Below are positions 26,471 through 36,458 of a DNA stretch of 40,818 nt, piece by piece. The position numbers and the translations under genes were made by a program. Position 1 is the first letter of the stretch. Each line of letters starts with the position of its first letter. A model generated the notes under the pieces. That model made no database searches, had not been told where the DNA came from, and worked only from the letters and a program-made list of their open reading frames with translations. This stretch comes from Bacteroidota bacterium (GTDB lineage: Bacteria > Bacteroidota > Bacteroidia > Bacteroidales > UBA7960): positions 166,538 through 207,355 of the forward strand of contig RECE01000212.1 in assembly GCA_007694165.1 (NCBI GenBank), read 5' to 3'.

Positions 26471-27079
26471 TCAGAAAATGTATTCAAAAAATTGGGTTAC
26501 AAAAAGCGGGTTCAGCAAAATGGTGAAAACCAGTCCAAATATAGCACCCCAGAAATGGGCGTCGTGACCTATGTTGTCGTTGGCTTTTTTGGCCATGTAA
26601 GCTGAGTAAACAAGGTAAAGAACTCCAAAGATATAGGAAGGGATGGGTATGGGCAGGAAAATAAACATAACAGACATATCGGGCCGCATAATGATAGCCG
26701 AGAAGAGAATGGCTGAAACTGCTCCACTGGCTCCCACAGCATTGTAATAATCGTGGTCTTTATGCTTCAGGTATGCAGCCAGGGTAGAAAAACCAACACC
26801 TCCTATGTATAGCAACACATAAAACAAATTGGCTTTTGCACCAAAATGCATAGAAAAGCTGCTTTCTACTGCGGTTCCAAAAGAAAACAATACAAACATA
26901 TTGATGAGCAGGTGCATCCAGTCTACATGAATAAGTCCATAACTGAAAAACCGGTAGTATTGCCTGTTGTGGTGAATAAGGTAGGCGTTAAATTTCAGGT
27001 TGTAAAATGTTTCCCTGTTGTTGAAAGCAAGGTAAGACGTTACTACTGTTATGAAAATGACAATAAAAGTGATGTACAT
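26471..27079 (-). CDS. Rhomboid-family intramembrane serine protease
   Basis: This 202-residue inner-membrane protein has about six hydrophobic helices. Rhomboid features are HLLINMFVLFSFG in helix 2, the nucleophile S118 in GASGAVS and the partner H175 in HDAHFWGAIFG. The six-helix core form is usual for bacteria. It cleaves transmembrane substrates within the membrane; no substrate is apparent. A -7 motif is only 13 bases upstream of the ATG, which would give a very short leader. The pabC-like gene follows by 11 bases. Confidence 0.88.
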   Translation of the reverse strand: MYITFIVIFITVVTSYLAFNNRETFYNLKFNAYLIHHNRQYYRFFSYGLIHVDWMHLLINMFVLFSFGTAVESSFSMHFGAKANLFYVLLYIGGVGFSTLAAYLKHKDHDYYNAVGASGAVSAILFSAIIMRPDMSVMFIFLPIPIPSYIFGVLYLVYSAYMAKKANDNIGHDAHFWGAIFGLVFTILLNPLFVTQFFEYIF

Positions 27080-27092
27080 GTTTTTTTTTGTG

Positions 27093-27100
27093 CAAACCTA
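27093..27100 (-). promoter_or_regulatory. Candidate -7 element of the rhomboid-pabC unit
   Basis: On the minus strand it reads TAGGTTTG followed by C, matching TAnnTTTG. It lies 13 bases from the ATG at 27079, implying a nearly leaderless mRNA or a start a little further downstream. Confidence 0.4.
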
Positions 27101-27155
27101 AGTTTTTTTTAGCAAACCTGCTAACCTGATGGTGCGTTGAGTTGGGGAATTATAA

Positions 27156-27163
27156 TAATTTTG
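27156..27163 (+). promoter_or_regulatory. Candidate -7 element of the HAD gene
   Basis: TAATTTTG followed by C matches TAnnTTTG and lies 62 bases before the ATG at 27226. No ideal -33 box is seen. Confidence 0.4.
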
Positions 27164-27225
27164 CTTGTTAATAGAAGTATTCACATACGCATCAAAATCA
27201 TTTTCTAATTCCAAGGTTAATAACC

Positions 27226-27888
27226 ATGACAGAAAGTAACATACAAACCATATTATGGGACTGGAACGGAACCCTGCTGGATGACATCAATCATTGCATA
27301 AAGTGCATGAATATTTTATTGAAAAAGCGCAGCTATGAACCTTTAAACAAAGACAAATACCTCAGTGTTTTCACCTTTCCGGTAAAGGAATATTATGCAC
27401 GACTGGGATTTGATTTTAGCAAGGAACCGTTTGAAATTCCGGCCGAAGAGTTTATTGTGCACTATCATGAGGGGCTGCAGCATGTTCCTCTTTTTGATGA
27501 TGCAGCTGCCTCTCTTGCATTTTTTAAAAAGCTGAAGATGAAGCAATATATTGTTTCGGCCATGCAACATGAAGCATTGGTTCAATCTGTTGATGACAGG
27601 GCAATTTCGGGCTATTTTGAGAAAGTGTCGGGCATTAAAGATAATCTTGCTTTTGGCAAAAACGGAATTGCCCGCAAATTGATAGAAACCGAAGGAATCA
27701 TCGCAAAAAACACTTTATTTATCGGCGATACCCTTCATGATGCAGAGGTTGCTGCAGAAATGGGGATAAACTGCGTTTTAATATCTCAGGGACATCAGGA
27801 GTCGCAGGTTTTAAAACAAACAGGAAATCCGGTGTTTTCATCACTTTCAGCCATGACCCGCTGGTTTACACAAGAAGTATCAGGATAA
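27226..27888 (+). CDS. HAD-superfamily phosphatase, phosphoglycolate-phosphatase-like
   Basis: This 220-residue cytoplasmic hydrolase has motif I as D12-W-N14-G-T (LWDWNGTLLDD), motif II around residues 107-113 (QYIVSAM), a motif III lysine near FGKNGIA and motif IV as FIGDTLHDAEVA. A helical cap lies between motifs I and II, as in Gph-type enzymes. The usual second aspartate of motif I (DxD, the general acid/base) is Asn here. I recall a HAD subgroup with DWNGTLL, so this is probably a clade feature and not damage. The substrate is unknown. The gene ends within the left arm of a perfect palindrome shared with the convergent protease gene. Confidence 0.82.
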   Translation: MTESNIQTILWDWNGTLLDDINHCIKCMNILLKKRSYEPLNKDKYLSVFTFPVKEYYARLGFDFSKEPFEIPAEEFIVHYHEGLQHVPLFDDAAASLAFFKKLKMKQYIVSAMQHEALVQSVDDRAISGYFEKVSGIKDNLAFGKNGIARKLIETEGIIAKNTLFIGDTLHDAEVAAEMGINCVLISQGHQESQVLKQTGNPVFSSLSAMTRWFTQEVSG

Positions 27889-27936
27889 AAAAAGGGGCTG
27901 TCTAAAAAACCGGTTTTTTAGACAGCCCCTTTTTTT
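27887..27936. terminator. Bidirectional terminator, perfect 50-nt palindrome
   Basis: Two 25-base arms meet with no spacer: A7, GGGG, CTGTCT, A6, CC and its exact complement. Each strand gives a GC-rich stem preceded by A-run and followed by T7. It serves the HAD gene (plus), overlapping its stop codon, and the S41 protease gene (minus), which ends 32 bases away. Confidence 0.92.
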
Positions 27937-27968
27937 AAAAATATTTCAATACAAACCTTAGTCTATGG

Positions 27969-29585
27969 CTATTTATATTTTACATTGAGCCTGTCAAAGG
28001 TATCATCTTCAATAATCTGAATGGCTCTCAGGTAAGCTTCGTCCATTTGCATACGCATCTGAATAAATGCGCTGAAGTCCCAGAGATTTCGTGCAATAAG
28101 GGCTTTAAGCTGAAGACTGAGATATTCATCCTTCATTTTTTCTACATCTTCTTCCCGCTCAATTCCCTGATTTTCTGCATGATCATACAATTTGTTGAGC
28201 AGATTGTCATCCACCTCAAATCCTTCCATATACCTTTCAATGCTGGGAAATCTTCCGGTAAGGGTGGTTCTGTTTTCATTGGCATATTCAATACTGAATG
28301 TATTGATTGCCCCACTTCTGAGCAGTTTTGAATAGTAATTGGACACCCTGTTGGTATCAAGGGGAATAAAGAAATCGGGCATGATACCTCCACCACCAAA
28401 AACTTCACGCTGGTTTATTTTGGTAAGGAATTTCAGTGAATCGGGGAATTCAATGGATTCAGGGCTGATCAATTCGCCACTTTCCAGCCTCGACAAAAGG
28501 TCTCTGTAATATTCATCTTTTCCTTCATCGTAGGGCTTCTGAATGCTTCGTCCTGTAGGAGTCATGTAGCGCGCTGTTGTTAATCTGATGGCACTTCCAT
28601 CGGGCAGGTCGAAGGGTCTTTGCACCAGTCCCTTCCCAAATGAGCGACGCCCAACGAGCAAACCACGATCCCAGTCCTGCAAGGCTCCGGCAACAATCTC
28701 GCTGGCAGATGCACTACCTTCATTGATCATCACCACAACTTTTCCAGTTTTAAAGTTGCCTGCATTGGTTGAGTTAAATTTCTGGGTAGGTGCTGCATTT
28801 CCTTCGGTATAAACAATAAGCTTGTTACGTTCCATAAACTGGTCTGCCAAATCTATCGCCACATCCAAAAATCCGCCGGAGTTATAGCTCAGGTCAAGAA
28901 TCAGGTGTTGCATTCCTTTGCCCAGCAAATCATTAAGGGCATCACGAAACTCGTTCATCGTAGTGCGAGAGAAGCGGTTCAGTTTGATATAACCTATTTG
29001 GGGTGTAGCCATAAAAGCTGCATCCAGGGAATTGATCGGGATTTTGTCTCTGGTGATGGTGAAATCCAGTACGGAACTGCTTCCCCTTCTGTGGATACCC
29101 ACTGCTACTCTTGTTCCGCGTTCACCTCTAAGGCGTTCCATCACATACTCATTGGTGGCTTTACTACCCGTTGAATTATCACCGTCGATGGTTACAATCT
29201 TATCTCCGGGCAATATGCCAACTTTCTCGCTGGGACCTCCGGGAACGGGCGATACCACGACAATGGTATCGTTGATTATATTAAATTGTACCCCTATCCC
29301 GTCAAAGCTTCCCAGCAAAGGCTCATTGGCCCTGCGCAATTCATCGGCAGAGAGGTATACAGAATGAGGGTCCAGCTCTTTAAGCATGCCTCGTATGGCA
29401 TCTTCTACCAATTCTTCTTCATCAACCGGATCAACATACGCAAAACCCACAATCCGCAATGCTCTTCTGAACTTTTCTGAGGGATCTACTGGTGTTTGAC
29501 CCATTGAAGGTAAAACAATCGCCAAAAGAACTATGAATACTATGAAACTTTTTAGTCGTTGTCCTGAAATTCTGTGGTTCATCAT
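27969..29585 (-). CDS. S41-family C-terminal processing peptidase
   Basis: This 538-residue exported serine protease has a signal sequence (about 10-30, ending SMGQ) and a helical N-terminal region. A PDZ domain at about 88-170 (GIGVQF, GPSEKVGILPGDKIVTIDG) selects substrate C-termini. The catalytic core includes S293 (NEGSASASEIVAGAL) and K318 with Q322 (FGKGLVQ), a Ser-Lys dyad. About 170 residues of helical C-terminal extension follow, as in other Bacteroidota members. It acts in the periplasm or on the outer membrane side, trimming C-termini of envelope proteins. Adjacent genes give no specific substrate. Confidence 0.9.
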   Translation of the reverse strand: MMNHRISGQRLKSFIVFIVLLAIVLPSMGQTPVDPSEKFRRALRIVGFAYVDPVDEEELVEDAIRGMLKELDPHSVYLSADELRRANEPLLGSFDGIGVQFNIINDTIVVVSPVPGGPSEKVGILPGDKIVTIDGDNSTGSKATNEYVMERLRGERGTRVAVGIHRRGSSSVLDFTITRDKIPINSLDAAFMATPQIGYIKLNRFSRTTMNEFRDALNDLLGKGMQHLILDLSYNSGGFLDVAIDLADQFMERNKLIVYTEGNAAPTQKFNSTNAGNFKTGKVVVMINEGSASASEIVAGALQDWDRGLLVGRRSFGKGLVQRPFDLPDGSAIRLTTARYMTPTGRSIQKPYDEGKDEYYRDLLSRLESGELISPESIEFPDSLKFLTKINQREVFGGGGIMPDFFIPLDTNRVSNYYSKLLRSGAINTFSIEYANENRTTLTGRFPSIERYMEGFEVDDNLLNKLYDHAENQGIEREEDVEKMKDEYLSLQLKALIARNLWDFSAFIQMRMQMDEAYLRAIQIIEDDTFDRLNVKYK

Positions 29586-29740
29586 GTAACTTTAAATTAA
29601 GTATGGTTTTGTAATACAGCGTTAATCAATATTTTCCAAACATTTCTGTTGCTTGACTCTCTCTGATCTTAAACACGGAAAAGTGATTCCTACCTATTAA
29701 CACATTGAATAAATTATTGTTTATTTTCTTAGATAAACGA

Positions 29741-29748
29741 CAAAAGTA
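29741..29748 (-). promoter_or_regulatory. Candidate -7 element of the S41 protease gene
   Basis: On the minus strand it reads TACTTTTG, matching TAnnTTTG, 155 bases before the ATG. It would give a long leader. Confidence 0.35.
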
Positions 29749-29828
29749 CCCAAATAGCCTAAAGCACCTTAGAAGATTTCATAAAAAAAACATAAAAGTC
29801 CCTGCAATCAGCATTTTATCAACAAAAT

Positions 29829-29851
29829 AAGAAGGCCCCGACAGCCTCCTT
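29829..29851 (-). terminator. Hairpin terminator after the membrane hydrolase gene
   Basis: On the minus strand AAGGAGGC and GCCTTCTT form an 8-bp stem with one G-U pair and a 7-base loop, followed by a T-rich run (ATTTTGTT). The G-U pair exists only in minus-strand RNA. It lies about 95 bases past the stop. Confidence 0.5.
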
Positions 29852-29946
29852 GTTCCGCCGGCATTATCTCCTCTGTTTGTAATTTTGCCCTTTCCCTGAA
29901 TCGATTGAATTGCAATTTGAGAATCAGCATCTAACCGTGGAATCCT

Positions 29947-32346
29947 TCAGAAAACAGAATACACTGGTTGTACTGATTGGTTTTTATCTAAACTAATTGT
30001 TTGCATAAACCCTATATTGTTCACTGCAACAACGCCATGCGGCACTAAGTTAAAATAAAAGCCAATACCCGTAATATTGTCAAAATCAAAATCGGGATGA
30101 TCATCAGCAAACCATTTAAGCGGAAAATAAAAGTGTTGAAGAATGGTTTCTGATGTGGCTGCTGTTTGCATAAAAGCCAGCTTGGTAAGCTGGCGCTCGA
30201 GGGGTGTTTGCAGGAAGGAGCATCTGGAAAGCGGAAATTCAATTATTTGCCCTGATGCATCGCTCAACCGAATGGTAAAATCAATCATTGCAGGCTCTTC
30301 CTCCTCCGAACTGTCCGACTCATCATCTCCCGGGCTATCAGATTCGGAATTGTTTTCTCCATTATTATTGGCTGTATTATTGTTTTCTTTGCTAAAGGGA
30401 GGGTCAGCGGAGTCACCCGTATCTGCAGCGGAAAATACAAGCATTGCATCCCGCGAGGTTGGCAACACACCTTTATCCCATTTAATTTTGAAGGCAGGTT
30501 GCAGGGTGTCACTTTCCCTGGTGTTCCATCCCAGAATTACAACCCGCGAATCATAATTGCCCCAATTGAGAGATAAGGATTCTTCACGCCATGTGCTAAG
30601 ATCTCTGGTACAAATGGTGCTTCCTGGCAGGCTGGCTGTGCTTAGATCAAGATCTTCCTGAAAGGTACCAACAAACCTGGTGCCGGCCTCCTCAAACTGT
30701 GTGATATATATGGTTTCAGGGAGCCAATGGCGTGCCTTTCGGGAGTCTCTGAATATGACTCTGTACCCATCATTGTTCTTGAGGTGTGCTTCAAGAAAAG
30801 CACTTATATAAACCTCTGCAATGCTTTGCTGGTCCTCCTCATCCAATAATTGTCCAAGATTGAAAAAATTGATTCGGGGACTTGCACCGTCCTTATTTCC
30901 CCAAACGCTGTTAAACTGTCCGTGATTGGCAGCCCAAATGTATACACCAGCCTTAAAACCATCAAAGTCGTCAGAAAAAGTTATTCGGTTAAACTGCCTT
31001 AACCCCTGAAATGAACTCACATCAGCATCATGAGAGCCCTGCAGAACCAGGTAGTTGATATTATGCAACGGCGTGCGAATATTTGCCGGTTGGTATTGAC
31101 CATCTATGGGAGCAATGGCAACTACTGCTTTGATGGAAAAATTAAAATCAAAGGTTTCGGTGGCATCGTCGGGGTAGAATGGTAAGGTATTGAACAGGGC
31201 AGCATGAGCAGCAGCTTCTCCTCCTCGCGAATGTCCTATCAAAGCAATATTTTCCATATCCACCCTGTCATAGAAAAAATTGTCAGGGTCGTTATTCCAC
31301 TTTTGCCAGAGTTCAATATGCTTCAACAAAATCCAGCCCCTGGCATCATTTTCATTATTTAATCCACCGAAAATATTGGTATACGAACCATTGAGAAAAT
31401 TTTGATCAACAGAGGCCATAATATAGCCTCTTGAAGCAAGCAATTGCCCAAGGTATTCATAACCCGGATCAGAGAAATCCTGGGCCAGATGATTGCCATG
31501 TACTATCAAAACCAATGGAAATGAGCCTTCGGCATCCGGATACCAAACCCGGGCATTTAAAGGAAGTTCTTTCTGATCAAATCCAAAATAGCGGGTACGC
31601 AATTTCCCTCCCATTCCCTTCCATGAGTCCAGGAAAGATGATCCATCTACCGATTCGGTTACCAGGTCTGCCTTTGTGCCATATTCAGATCTTCTTTTAT
31701 CACTACCACTGCCATAGGTAAGGTAGCCTGTTTTATAAGGGCCGCGTCGGGCAGGATTTTCAAGCTTTGATTCAGCGGGTATCTCCGTTGCACGCATGGA
31801 GGCATTATCAGGCATCTCTACTTCAGCACCCGGCAATGCAAGCCAGACAACTCCGCCTAAAAGCCCACCGAAACCAACCAGTACACTTACTATCATCAAA
31901 CCCCGGGTGATATTTCTGGCAAAGTGCCAATTCTGCCTGATCAGCCAAATACCGCCTCCCAGCAATGCAAAAGAGAGTGTGAAAAAGAAAAATACCAGAA
32001 GAATAGAAGGTCCGTTAAGGCCAAAGAACAAAACAATACCCGGGATTCCGGCTATCAATGCCACGGCCATCCAAAAAGGGATTCTGCTGATAAGTTTAAT
32101 AAGTGAAAACCCAAGGAATCCAAGCAGAAAAGAGGCTAACAGCAACGCCGGAATAAAAATCAGAACTACTCCAGGCCCTGCAAAATGCAGCATAAGCCAG
32201 GTAGAGACTATCACAGAAATTGCAAAACCGATAAACAAACCTGCTGTTGCACCCGAAATTGCCACCGGGCCGGGGGAAAAGTTGTTGCGGAATTTTACAC
32301 TGAGGTTTTTTAAAAATCCAATGGCTTTCCTGATGTGTTCTTTCAT
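29947..32346 (-). CDS. Membrane-anchored alpha/beta hydrolase with acidic linker
   Basis: This 799-residue protein has an N-terminal block with about five transmembrane helices (about 28-55, 58-88, 90-108, 112-138, 148-172). An extracytoplasmic alpha/beta hydrolase follows (about 240-550): the nucleophile is S373 (GHSRGGEAAAH), the likely acid is D440 or D442 (GSHDADV) and the likely base is H475 (ANHGQFN). A beta-rich region follows (about 560-650), then a low-complexity Asn/Ser/Asp/Glu stretch (about 655-690, ending in EEEEP) and a second beta-rich segment to the end. The hydrolase part resembles chlorophyllase/PAF-acetylhydrolase-like esterases. Lipid or ester turnover at the envelope is an inference. 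No neighbour points to a substrate. Confidence 0.78.
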   Translation of the reverse strand: MKEHIRKAIGFLKNLSVKFRNNFSPGPVAISGATAGLFIGFAISVIVSTWLMLHFAGPGVVLIFIPALLLASFLLGFLGFSLIKLISRIPFWMAVALIAGIPGIVLFFGLNGPSILLVFFFFTLSFALLGGGIWLIRQNWHFARNITRGLMIVSVLVGFGGLLGGVVWLALPGAEVEMPDNASMRATEIPAESKLENPARRGPYKTGYLTYGSGSDKRRSEYGTKADLVTESVDGSSFLDSWKGMGGKLRTRYFGFDQKELPLNARVWYPDAEGSFPLVLIVHGNHLAQDFSDPGYEYLGQLLASRGYIMASVDQNFLNGSYTNIFGGLNNENDARGWILLKHIELWQKWNNDPDNFFYDRVDMENIALIGHSRGGEAAAHAALFNTLPFYPDDATETFDFNFSIKAVVAIAPIDGQYQPANIRTPLHNINYLVLQGSHDADVSSFQGLRQFNRITFSDDFDGFKAGVYIWAANHGQFNSVWGNKDGASPRINFFNLGQLLDEEDQQSIAEVYISAFLEAHLKNNDGYRVIFRDSRKARHWLPETIYITQFEEAGTRFVGTFQEDLDLSTASLPGSTICTRDLSTWREESLSLNWGNYDSRVVILGWNTRESDTLQPAFKIKWDKGVLPTSRDAMLVFSAADTGDSADPPFSKENNNTANNNGENNSESDSPGDDESDSSEEEEPAMIDFTIRLSDASGQIIEFPLSRCSFLQTPLERQLTKLAFMQTAATSETILQHFYFPLKWFADDHPDFDFDNITGIGFYFNLVPHGVVAVNNIGFMQTISLDKNQSVQPVYSVF

Positions 32347-32606
32347 AATGCAAATAGATAGTTTGTTTGGGTTTGGGAATAAGACGAATCCATCCGGGTT
32401 TTGTTACATCCCCTTTTGTAATTTTTTACACTATGGAGACCAGCCTGTGATACAAGCTAAGAAAAAGCCAACCTGACACCCATGAATAGTCTTCGCACAA
32501 TACAATGATGGCACCGTGCAGGTAGCAAACATTCTATGCCAACTGGCGGCACTAACAATAACAAGGCAGTATAGGAGCTCTGGCAAACCTAAAAAAAACA
32601 AGTTAT

Positions 32607-33329
32607 TTACAAAAAGGAAAGGCTGAAGTAAATATAAACAAAGGAGCCGGTGGCCAGTAAGCTGTCAAAGCGGTCCAGAAAACCTCCATGTCCGGGAATG
32701 AGTTGGCTGAAGTCTTTTATCCCAAATTTTCGTTTGGCCAGGGAGGCAAGCAAATCGCCGAAAAATGCTGCTGCCGCCAATCCCAGGCTTAAGAATATCG
32801 CTCCTGCAAGAGTTGTTTCTATCAGCCCCCGTATCATTACAGAAGTAGCCACAGCAAACAACACCCCCCCTATGGTTCCCTCAAGGGTTTTATTGGGACT
32901 TATGCCGGGCAGAATCTTCCTTTTGCCAAACAACTGACCGCTAAGCTGGCTGAAGGCATCAAAAACAGTGGTTAGAAAAAGGGTGTAGAACAACCACGGG
33001 CGATCAAGCAGGGTGAAATGATAAAAAGGAAAGGCCAGCACAGAGAATAGTAACAAGGAGATAAGTCCTATAGGATATTTTCCCGTGGAAAGCATATTTC
33101 GGAAAATTTCATACAATCCGAAAGCCATGATAACCAGACCTGCATAATGAAAGTATTGTTTGTTCCATAAAATGGCTATAAACAGTGCATTAATGAGCAC
33201 CAGGTAAACGAAATATTTAACCCAGCTGTTTTTCCTGTAAGTGGCATCTTTCCCCCTGTTGACCAGTGCAATTAATACCCCACCCAGCAAAAAATACACA
33301 CCAAGAATTCCGTATAACAATTGCTCCAT
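32607..33329 (-). CDS. cdsA: Phosphatidate cytidylyltransferase
   Basis: This 240-residue inner-membrane enzyme converts phosphatidic acid and CTP to CDP-diacylglycerol. The CdsA signature is complete near the C-terminus: S-L-A-K-R-x4-K-D, then P-G-H-G-G-F-L-D-R. About seven hydrophobic helices are present. Its ATG overlaps the stop of the upstream CDP-alcohol phosphatidyltransferase gene by one base (TAATG), so translation is likely coupled. The pair makes and uses CDP-diacylglycerol. A run of eight A lies about 10 bases past the stop (32591-32598), but with no clear stem. Confidence 0.93.
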   Translation of the reverse strand: MEQLLYGILGVYFLLGGVLIALVNRGKDATYRKNSWVKYFVYLVLINALFIAILWNKQYFHYAGLVIMAFGLYEIFRNMLSTGKYPIGLISLLLFSVLAFPFYHFTLLDRPWLFYTLFLTTVFDAFSQLSGQLFGKRKILPGISPNKTLEGTIGGVLFAVATSVMIRGLIETTLAGAIFLSLGLAAAAFFGDLLASLAKRKFGIKDFSQLIPGHGGFLDRFDSLLATGSFVYIYFSLSFL

Positions 33330-33901
33330 TATTTGTTTTTTAAAACCCAGTACAATCCTTTTTGGTTAGAGCGCATTTCAGGGACTATCAACTGAATAAT
33401 TATATGCTCCAGGAAAGCAAGAATGCCCCAGCTGATCATGAAATAATAAAATCCGGCATGAAAGCCAAAAAGAAAAAGAACAAAAAAGAATATCCCCTGG
33501 ATATACCCTCCGATTTTCCACGAATACAGGTGAAGACTGGGGAACCTGCGAAATTTAAACAGTGAAAGTACATTGGCCAGCACAAACAAAACCATAAAAA
33601 CCCCAAAACTCAGCAGGTGAGGTGCGAAGTCTGAAGCTTTGAAAACAATTACCCCTGTAATGGCCAGGAAGTAGGTTCCTAAGTCAGCCAAAGAGTCCAG
33701 CCTTGCCCCAAACTCGGTTTGCTGGTTGAAAGCACGTGCAACAATCCCATCCAGTATGTCAGTGAAAAGATTTACCAACAAAAAAATGACAAAAAGGGTT
33801 TCAAATCCTTGCAGGGCAAATGCAAGAATAAAAGGAAAGGCAATGATTCGGTAAAAGGAAAGTAAATTGGGTATGGTAATGTATTTTCTGTTTATCCCCA
33901 T
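33329..33901 (-). CDS. CDP-alcohol phosphatidyltransferase
   Basis: This 190-residue inner-membrane enzyme replaces CMP of a CDP-lipid with an alcohol. The family signature is intact: D51-G52, A55-R56, G65, D69, D73 (DG-x2-AR-x8-G-x3-D-x3-D). Several hydrophobic helices follow. It could be a phosphatidylglycerophosphate synthase or a phosphatidylserine or related synthase; the sequence alone does not decide. It is translationally coupled to cdsA by a one-base overlap. Two overlapping -7-like motifs lie about 100 bases upstream. Confidence 0.88.
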   Translation of the reverse strand: MGINRKYITIPNLLSFYRIIAFPFILAFALQGFETLFVIFLLVNLFTDILDGIVARAFNQQTEFGARLDSLADLGTYFLAITGVIVFKASDFAPHLLSFGVFMVLFVLANVLSLFKFRRFPSLHLYSWKIGGYIQGIFFFVLFLFGFHAGFYYFMISWGILAFLEHIIIQLIVPEMRSNQKGLYWVLKNK

Positions 33902-33999
33902 TTAATCAACTTTTTGAGTTGTATTCAACGAAGGTTTATCTATATAGTTTTTCCTGCCAGCTCACCGGCAGGAAAGATCAACATACATTTTCAAAAAAA

Positions 34000-34015
34000 C
34001 AAATATACAAATATA
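34000..34015 (-). promoter_or_regulatory. Tandem -7-like motifs upstream of the phospholipid pair
   Basis: On the minus strand TATATTTG occurs twice in direct succession (34015-34008 and 34007-34000), each matching TAnnTTTG. They lie about 100 bases before the phosphatidyltransferase start and just after the ABC-F stop. Confidence 0.4.
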
Positions 34016-34025
34016 TAGGTAAAAA

Positions 34026-35648
<1,623 letters not shown>

Positions 35649-35694
35649 TTAAAAGGTGGAATTGTGTATAAATAATGAAATTTGAAAGGAAGCG

Positions 35695-35702
35695 CAAAGG
35701 TA
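35695..35702 (-). promoter_or_regulatory. Candidate -7 element of the ABC-F gene
   Basis: On the minus strand it reads TACCTTTG followed by C, matching TAnnTTTG. It lies 49 bases before the ATG at 35645. Confidence 0.45.
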
Positions 35703-35726
35703 CACTAATTTTCGAGCTGAAAAACG

Positions 35727-36380
35727 TTAGTCGGGCAAAACATAAAACATGATAGCGAAAAAGTGGGTAATGCTACCTCCCAGCACAAACAGGTGCCATA
35801 TAACGTGGTTGAAAGGTTTTTCTCTTTTGATATAAAAAGGAATACCCATACTGTATATCAAACAACCACCCAGCAGCCAAAGTAATCCGGCAGTGGGAAC
35901 TTCCATGATCAATGGCCGGATGGCAATAAGAATAATCCATCCCATCAGAAAATACAGAATTGCTGATACTTTCCGGTACTTGTCTTTATAGAAAAACAAT
36001 TTGAAAATAACTCCGGCAATGGCCAGTGCCCAAATAACTCCAAAAATTGACCATCCCCATGGTCCACGAATTGAAACCAACATAAAAGGGGTGTAAGTAC
36101 CTGCAATTAATACGTATATAGCGGCATGATCAAACAGGTTCAGGAATTTCTTTACTCTTGGGTTCTGATAGCTGTGATAAAGGGTTGAGGCTGTGTACAT
36201 GATTATCAGGCTGGCGCCATAGATTGAAAAACTCACAATTTTCCATACATCTCCATAAGGCCGGATGCTGGCAAAAACCACCAGTAATACCAGTCCTGCA
36301 ATACTTAATAATACGCCAATGCCATGGGTAATACTATTAAGCAATTCATCCAACGAGATGATATTCTTTTTCTTCTTCAT
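35727..36380 (-). CDS. Hemolysin III family (PAQR-type) membrane protein
   Basis: This 217-residue inner-membrane protein has seven predicted helices. It shows the family's conserved residues: ITHGIGVLL near the start, ASTLYHS, FDHAAIYVLIAGTYTPF and HVIWHLFVLGGSITHFFAI near the end. The Ser and His residues in these motifs bind a metal in the related PAQR receptors. Despite the name a haemolytic role is not implied. The length is usual. It lies 78 bases after recA, with the recA terminator between them. Confidence 0.9.
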   Translation of the reverse strand: MKKKKNIISLDELLNSITHGIGVLLSIAGLVLLVVFASIRPYGDVWKIVSFSIYGASLIIMYTASTLYHSYQNPRVKKFLNLFDHAAIYVLIAGTYTPFMLVSIRGPWGWSIFGVIWALAIAGVIFKLFFYKDKYRKVSAILYFLMGWIILIAIRPLIMEVPTAGLLWLLGGCLIYSMGIPFYIKREKPFNHVIWHLFVLGGSITHFFAIMFYVLPD

Positions 36381-36394
36381 TAATCAGTAACTTG

Positions 36395-36436
36395 AAAAAA
36401 ATGCCTCCTCAAAATCACCAGGATTATGGGGAGGCA
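36395..36436 (-). terminator. Rho-independent terminator of recA
   Basis: On the minus strand TGCCTCC pairs with GGAGGCA (7 bp) around a 21-base loop and is followed by seven T (36401 to 36395). It is 22 bases after the recA stop. Confidence 0.75.
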
Positions 36437-36458
36437 ATTGGTTTAAAATATAAGCGAG

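Larger units (their letters stand above)
29586..29946. other. 361-base intergenic region
   Basis: No coding frame is supported. It contains a candidate -7 element for the S41 protease gene (29741-29748) and a hairpin terminator for the hydrolase gene entering from the right (29829-29851). Confidence 0.6.

Noticed and set aside
31796-32476. 226-residue plus-strand open frame opposite the membrane block of the hydrolase
   Set aside because: It is an antisense shadow of transmembrane helices, giving a Pro/Lys/Ile-rich low-complexity translation.
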